Below are positions 3,988-5,778 of a DNA stretch of 5,778 nt, piece after piece (the first letter of the stretch is position 1; each line of letters begins with the position of its first letter). Made by a program: the position numbers and the translations under genes. This stretch comes from Acidobacteriota bacterium. Its GTDB lineage: Bacteria > Acidobacteriota > Vicinamibacteria > Fen-336. Under the pieces are notes generated by a model. The model was not told where the DNA came from and made no database searches. It was given only the letters and a program-made list of their open reading frames with translations. The stretch lies in contig PMCG01000275.1 of NCBI GenBank assembly GCA_003155335.1, forward strand, positions 451-6,228. Direction: 5' to 3'.

Positions 3988-5778
3988 TCAGGGCAGGATC
4001 GTCGCAAGTGGAACCACGCGCGGGAGGGCGCCGCCGCTGCGGAAGTAGCCGGGGAGATGAAGCTGGGCATTCTCCGCGGCAGCGGGCGTTTCGTACGTGC
4101 CCCAGCACAGCCTCTGACAGGGACGGCCCTTGAAGACGACAGGGATGATGAACCACTCCTCGCTGCCGACGCTCTGCAGTGTCTTGTCAAGAGTCTCGTC
4201 AGAGCAGGCGACAAGGATCTGGATGGTGTGGCGCTGGCGGAGCGCACGCGCCTCTGAGGCAAAGGCACGGCCGGCTTCCGCAAAGCGACGCGCGCGCAGC
4301 AGGGCCCGGCCGTCTGCACCGTGCGCTGTCACGGGTGCGGCGGTCGGCGTCGGTGTCACGGTAGCCGTCGGCGCAGGGCTCGGCCGCAGCGTCGGCGGCG
4401 GGCTGGGCGACGTCGTGGACTGGACTGTGGGCGCCACCGGCGACAGTTCCGGTCGCGGCGTGGCCAGAGTCGGTGGAGGCGGCGTCGGCGCGAGTATGGA
4501 CGTGCGCTGAGGCGCGGCCGGGCGCACACCCTGTCTTGCGCCCGGACCGACCCAGTACCACCAGGCGCCGCCAGCGCCGGCGAGCACAAGTAGGAGGACG
4601 AGCGCGACGCGGAAGCCAGACCAGCCGCTGCGGCCTTGAGCCGCTGGGCGGCGTGGCGGGCTCGACGGACCGAAACGCGGCGCTGCGCGCCGCGTTGCCG
4701 ACGCTCGCCGCGGCGAGGAGTCGGGAATCGGAGCAGCGAGTAGGGCGTTGATCGCTGCCATGTCGCTCTGACTGGGAGGCTCGATGCGTGGGAACAGCGG
4801 CCGTTCCGACGGCTGCTCGCCAAGGTCGGGCATAGACGCCTGGGGTGGCGGCGCAGCGGACGAGGCTGGAGGAACCGGCGCTGGCGGTGCGGGCGACAGC
4901 GGTGGGGGTTCCCGGACCGATGCTGGGGCGCTGGGTGCTGGCGTCATCATCGGCTCTGGCTCGTCGAACGCGAGGGCGGCCGGCGCCACTGGCGCTGTGG
5001 GCGCCGGCTGTGGCGCTGACTCGTCCATGGCCTGCCGCGCCGCAGCACCGAGGTCTAGGCCGGCGTCAGCAGGCTCGCTCACGAAGAACGGCGAATCGTC
5101 GCCAGTGCGGGCAGGGCTTGGCGCCGGCGGGAGACCGGGGCCTGCGACGACACCGAGGAAGACGAGCGCGCACGCGACCTTCGCGCCGTCGAACTCCTCC
5201 AACTTCGTCCGCGCGATGGATTCCTTGAGCGTACGTTGTCCGTCGATCTCCGCTAGCAGCTCGCCGGCCGCAGCCTGGAGCTCAGCACTTGCTTCAGCGG
5301 CAGCAGTCAATACGACCTCGAGGCTCCCGAGATGCCCGAGGACAAAGGCGCGATCGCTGATACGGCGGACTGCGGCCAGGACCAGGCGGTCAGTATGGAG
5401 CTTGAGGTCCACGGCTCCCTTGGGCAGTACGCCATCTTCAAACTCGAACGAGCCTTCTTTGTAGCCCAGGACATCGCCGAGGATCTGCTCGACCTTCAAG
5501 CGGGCCGCGTCGGTCAGCTCCTGCTGCGTGACCAGGCCGCTCTCGGCAAGGACCTTGGCGAGCGGGTTGCCCGGGCCGACCTTCGAGTTGACCTCTTCGA
5601 GCTGCTCGGGCGTGAGGCGGCCAGCCTCGATGAGGATCGAGCCGAGTTGATCGCGCGGATCGTTCGAGGAGCCAAAGAGCACCCTGCCTCCCCTGAAATA
5701 GAGGTCTTTCTGATAGGAAGGGCCGTCGGCTTTGAGAGATCCGGTGGCCCCGTGACGGTAGAGATCCGTCACGAGAAA
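3988..5778 (-). CDS. DUF4388 (PATAN) - transmembrane - SPOR-like domain protein, 5' end beyond window
   Basis: The frame is open to the window edge. Numbering from an in-window GTG (5772), 594 residues are seen. Residues 5-36 (TGSLKADG, then LYFRGGRVLFGSSND) are the opening of DUF4388, normally preceded by some further residues, and no ribosome site precedes the GTG, so the true start is probably outside. Residues 43-100 carry the paired LGSILIEAGRLTPEQLEEV and KVLAESGLVTQQEL motifs; helices continue to about 210. Residues 211-385 are a Pro/Ala-rich linker ending in many arginines. A single membrane helix spans about 389-408; the arginines before it predict N-in topology. A Pro/Thr linker (420-482), a short TPR-like helix pair (487-512) and a SPOR-like fold (515-590: HTIQILVAC, then GRPCQRLCWGTYETPAAAENA) follow. 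SPOR domains bind glycan strands of peptidoglycan; DUF4388 is linked to bacterial signalling proteins. The protein thus may connect cytoplasmic signalling to the cell wall. The SPOR call is by pattern, not alignment. Stop TGA 3988-3990. Confidence 0.85.
   Translation of the reverse strand, partial: FLVTDLYRHGATGSLKADGPSYQKDLYFRGGRVLFGSSNDPRDQLGSILIEAGRLTPEQLEEVNSKVGPGNPLAKVLAESGLVTQQELTDAARLKVEQILGDVLGYKEGSFEFEDGVLPKGAVDLKLHTDRLVLAAVRRISDRAFVLGHLGSLEVVLTAAAEASAELQAAAGELLAEIDGQRTLKESIARTKLEEFDGAKVACALVFLGVVAGPGLPPAPSPARTGDDSPFFVSEPADAGLDLGAAARQAMDESAPQPAPTAPVAPAALAFDEPEPMMTPAPSAPASVREPPPLSPAPPAPVPPASSAAPPPQASMPDLGEQPSERPLFPRIEPPSQSDMAAINALLAAPIPDSSPRRASATRRAAPRFGPSSPPRRPAAQGRSGWSGFRVALVLLLVLAGAGGAWWYWVGPGARQGVRPAAPQRTSILAPTPPPPTLATPRPELSPVAPTVQSTTSPSPPPTLRPSPAPTATVTPTPTAAPVTAHGADGRALLRARRFAEAGRAFASEARALRQRHTIQILVACSDETLDKTLQSVGSEEWFIIPVVFKGRPCQRLCWGTYETPAAAENAQLHLPGYFRSGGALPRVVPLATILP

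Noticed and set aside
3438..4133. 231-codon open frame on the plus strand
   Set aside because: It lies antisense to the signal peptide and TPR part of the metalloprotease and the end of the SPOR gene, with Arg-rich, domainless translation.
3897..4319. In-frame upstream extension of the metalloprotease by 141 codons
   Set aside because: The added part is Arg/Ser/Pro-rich, overlaps the SPOR-like coding region of the preceding gene by over 300 bp, and would bury the clear signal peptide that begins at ATG 3896.
4303..4548. Possible tandem DNA repeat in the Pro/Thr-rich segment
   Set aside because: The repetition is at the amino-acid level (Pro, Thr, Ala, Ser); codons vary and no regular repeat unit can be laid out, so it is a low-complexity linker.
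4784..5464. 226-codon open frame on the plus strand
   Set aside because: It mirrors the Pro/Ala linker and DUF4388 codons of the minus-strand gene, giving a Gly/Ala/Ser-rich product with no recognisable feature.

Overview
The window is high-GC DNA with dense, long-frame coding on both strands, few gaps and GTG or ATG starts. It looks like bacterial chromosome. The gene content suggests a deltaproteobacterium-like lineage (Myxococcota, Desulfobacterota, Binatota or similar): a DUF4388 protein joined to a SPOR-like domain, a TPR/peptidase-MA lipoprotein-free exported protein, and a NodU/CmcH carbamoyltransferase behind an SxtJ-like membrane protein. That placement is inference from family habits; no rRNA or marker gene is present. 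I see no tRNA, rRNA, CRISPR array, insertion sequence or integrase.

Layout. (1) Positions 1-1023, minus strand: an SxtJ-like small two-helix membrane protein (1023 to 664), a 52-bp gap holding a perfect 7-bp hairpin, then the N-terminal third of an O-carbamoyltransferase (611 to the window edge). (2) Positions 1024-1184: a compact divergent control region. It has a sigma70-like promoter firing left (TTGACC, 18 bp, TAAGAT), a perfect TATAAT with a poor -35 firing right, and between them an exact CRP-type palindrome TGTGA-N6-TCACA. (3) Positions 1185-2597, plus strand: a 470-residue, apparently all-helical soluble protein that I do not recognise. (4) Positions 2598-2618: a 21-bp convergent gap filled by an imperfect hairpin. 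(5) Positions 2619-5778, minus strand: a probable two-gene unit. The promoter-proximal gene (5778 to 3988, cut by the window at its 5' end) encodes a cytoplasmic DUF4388 module, a long Pro/Ala-rich linker, one membrane helix, a periplasmic Pro/Thr linker and a SPOR-like C-terminus. After 91 bp comes an exported TPR protein with a peptidase-MA-like zinc protease domain (HELAH).

How they may work together. The left pair fits O-carbamoylation of a glycan or secondary metabolite. The right pair would put a peptidoglycan-binding, membrane-spanning protein next to an exported metalloprotease, pointing to an envelope function. The 470-residue protein shares its control region with the carbamoylation pair, and the palindrome lies at class-I-like distances from both predicted start points, so co-regulation is plausible but unproven. 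The most worthwhile leads are this shared operator, the orphan helical protein and the DUF4388-TM-SPOR architecture.
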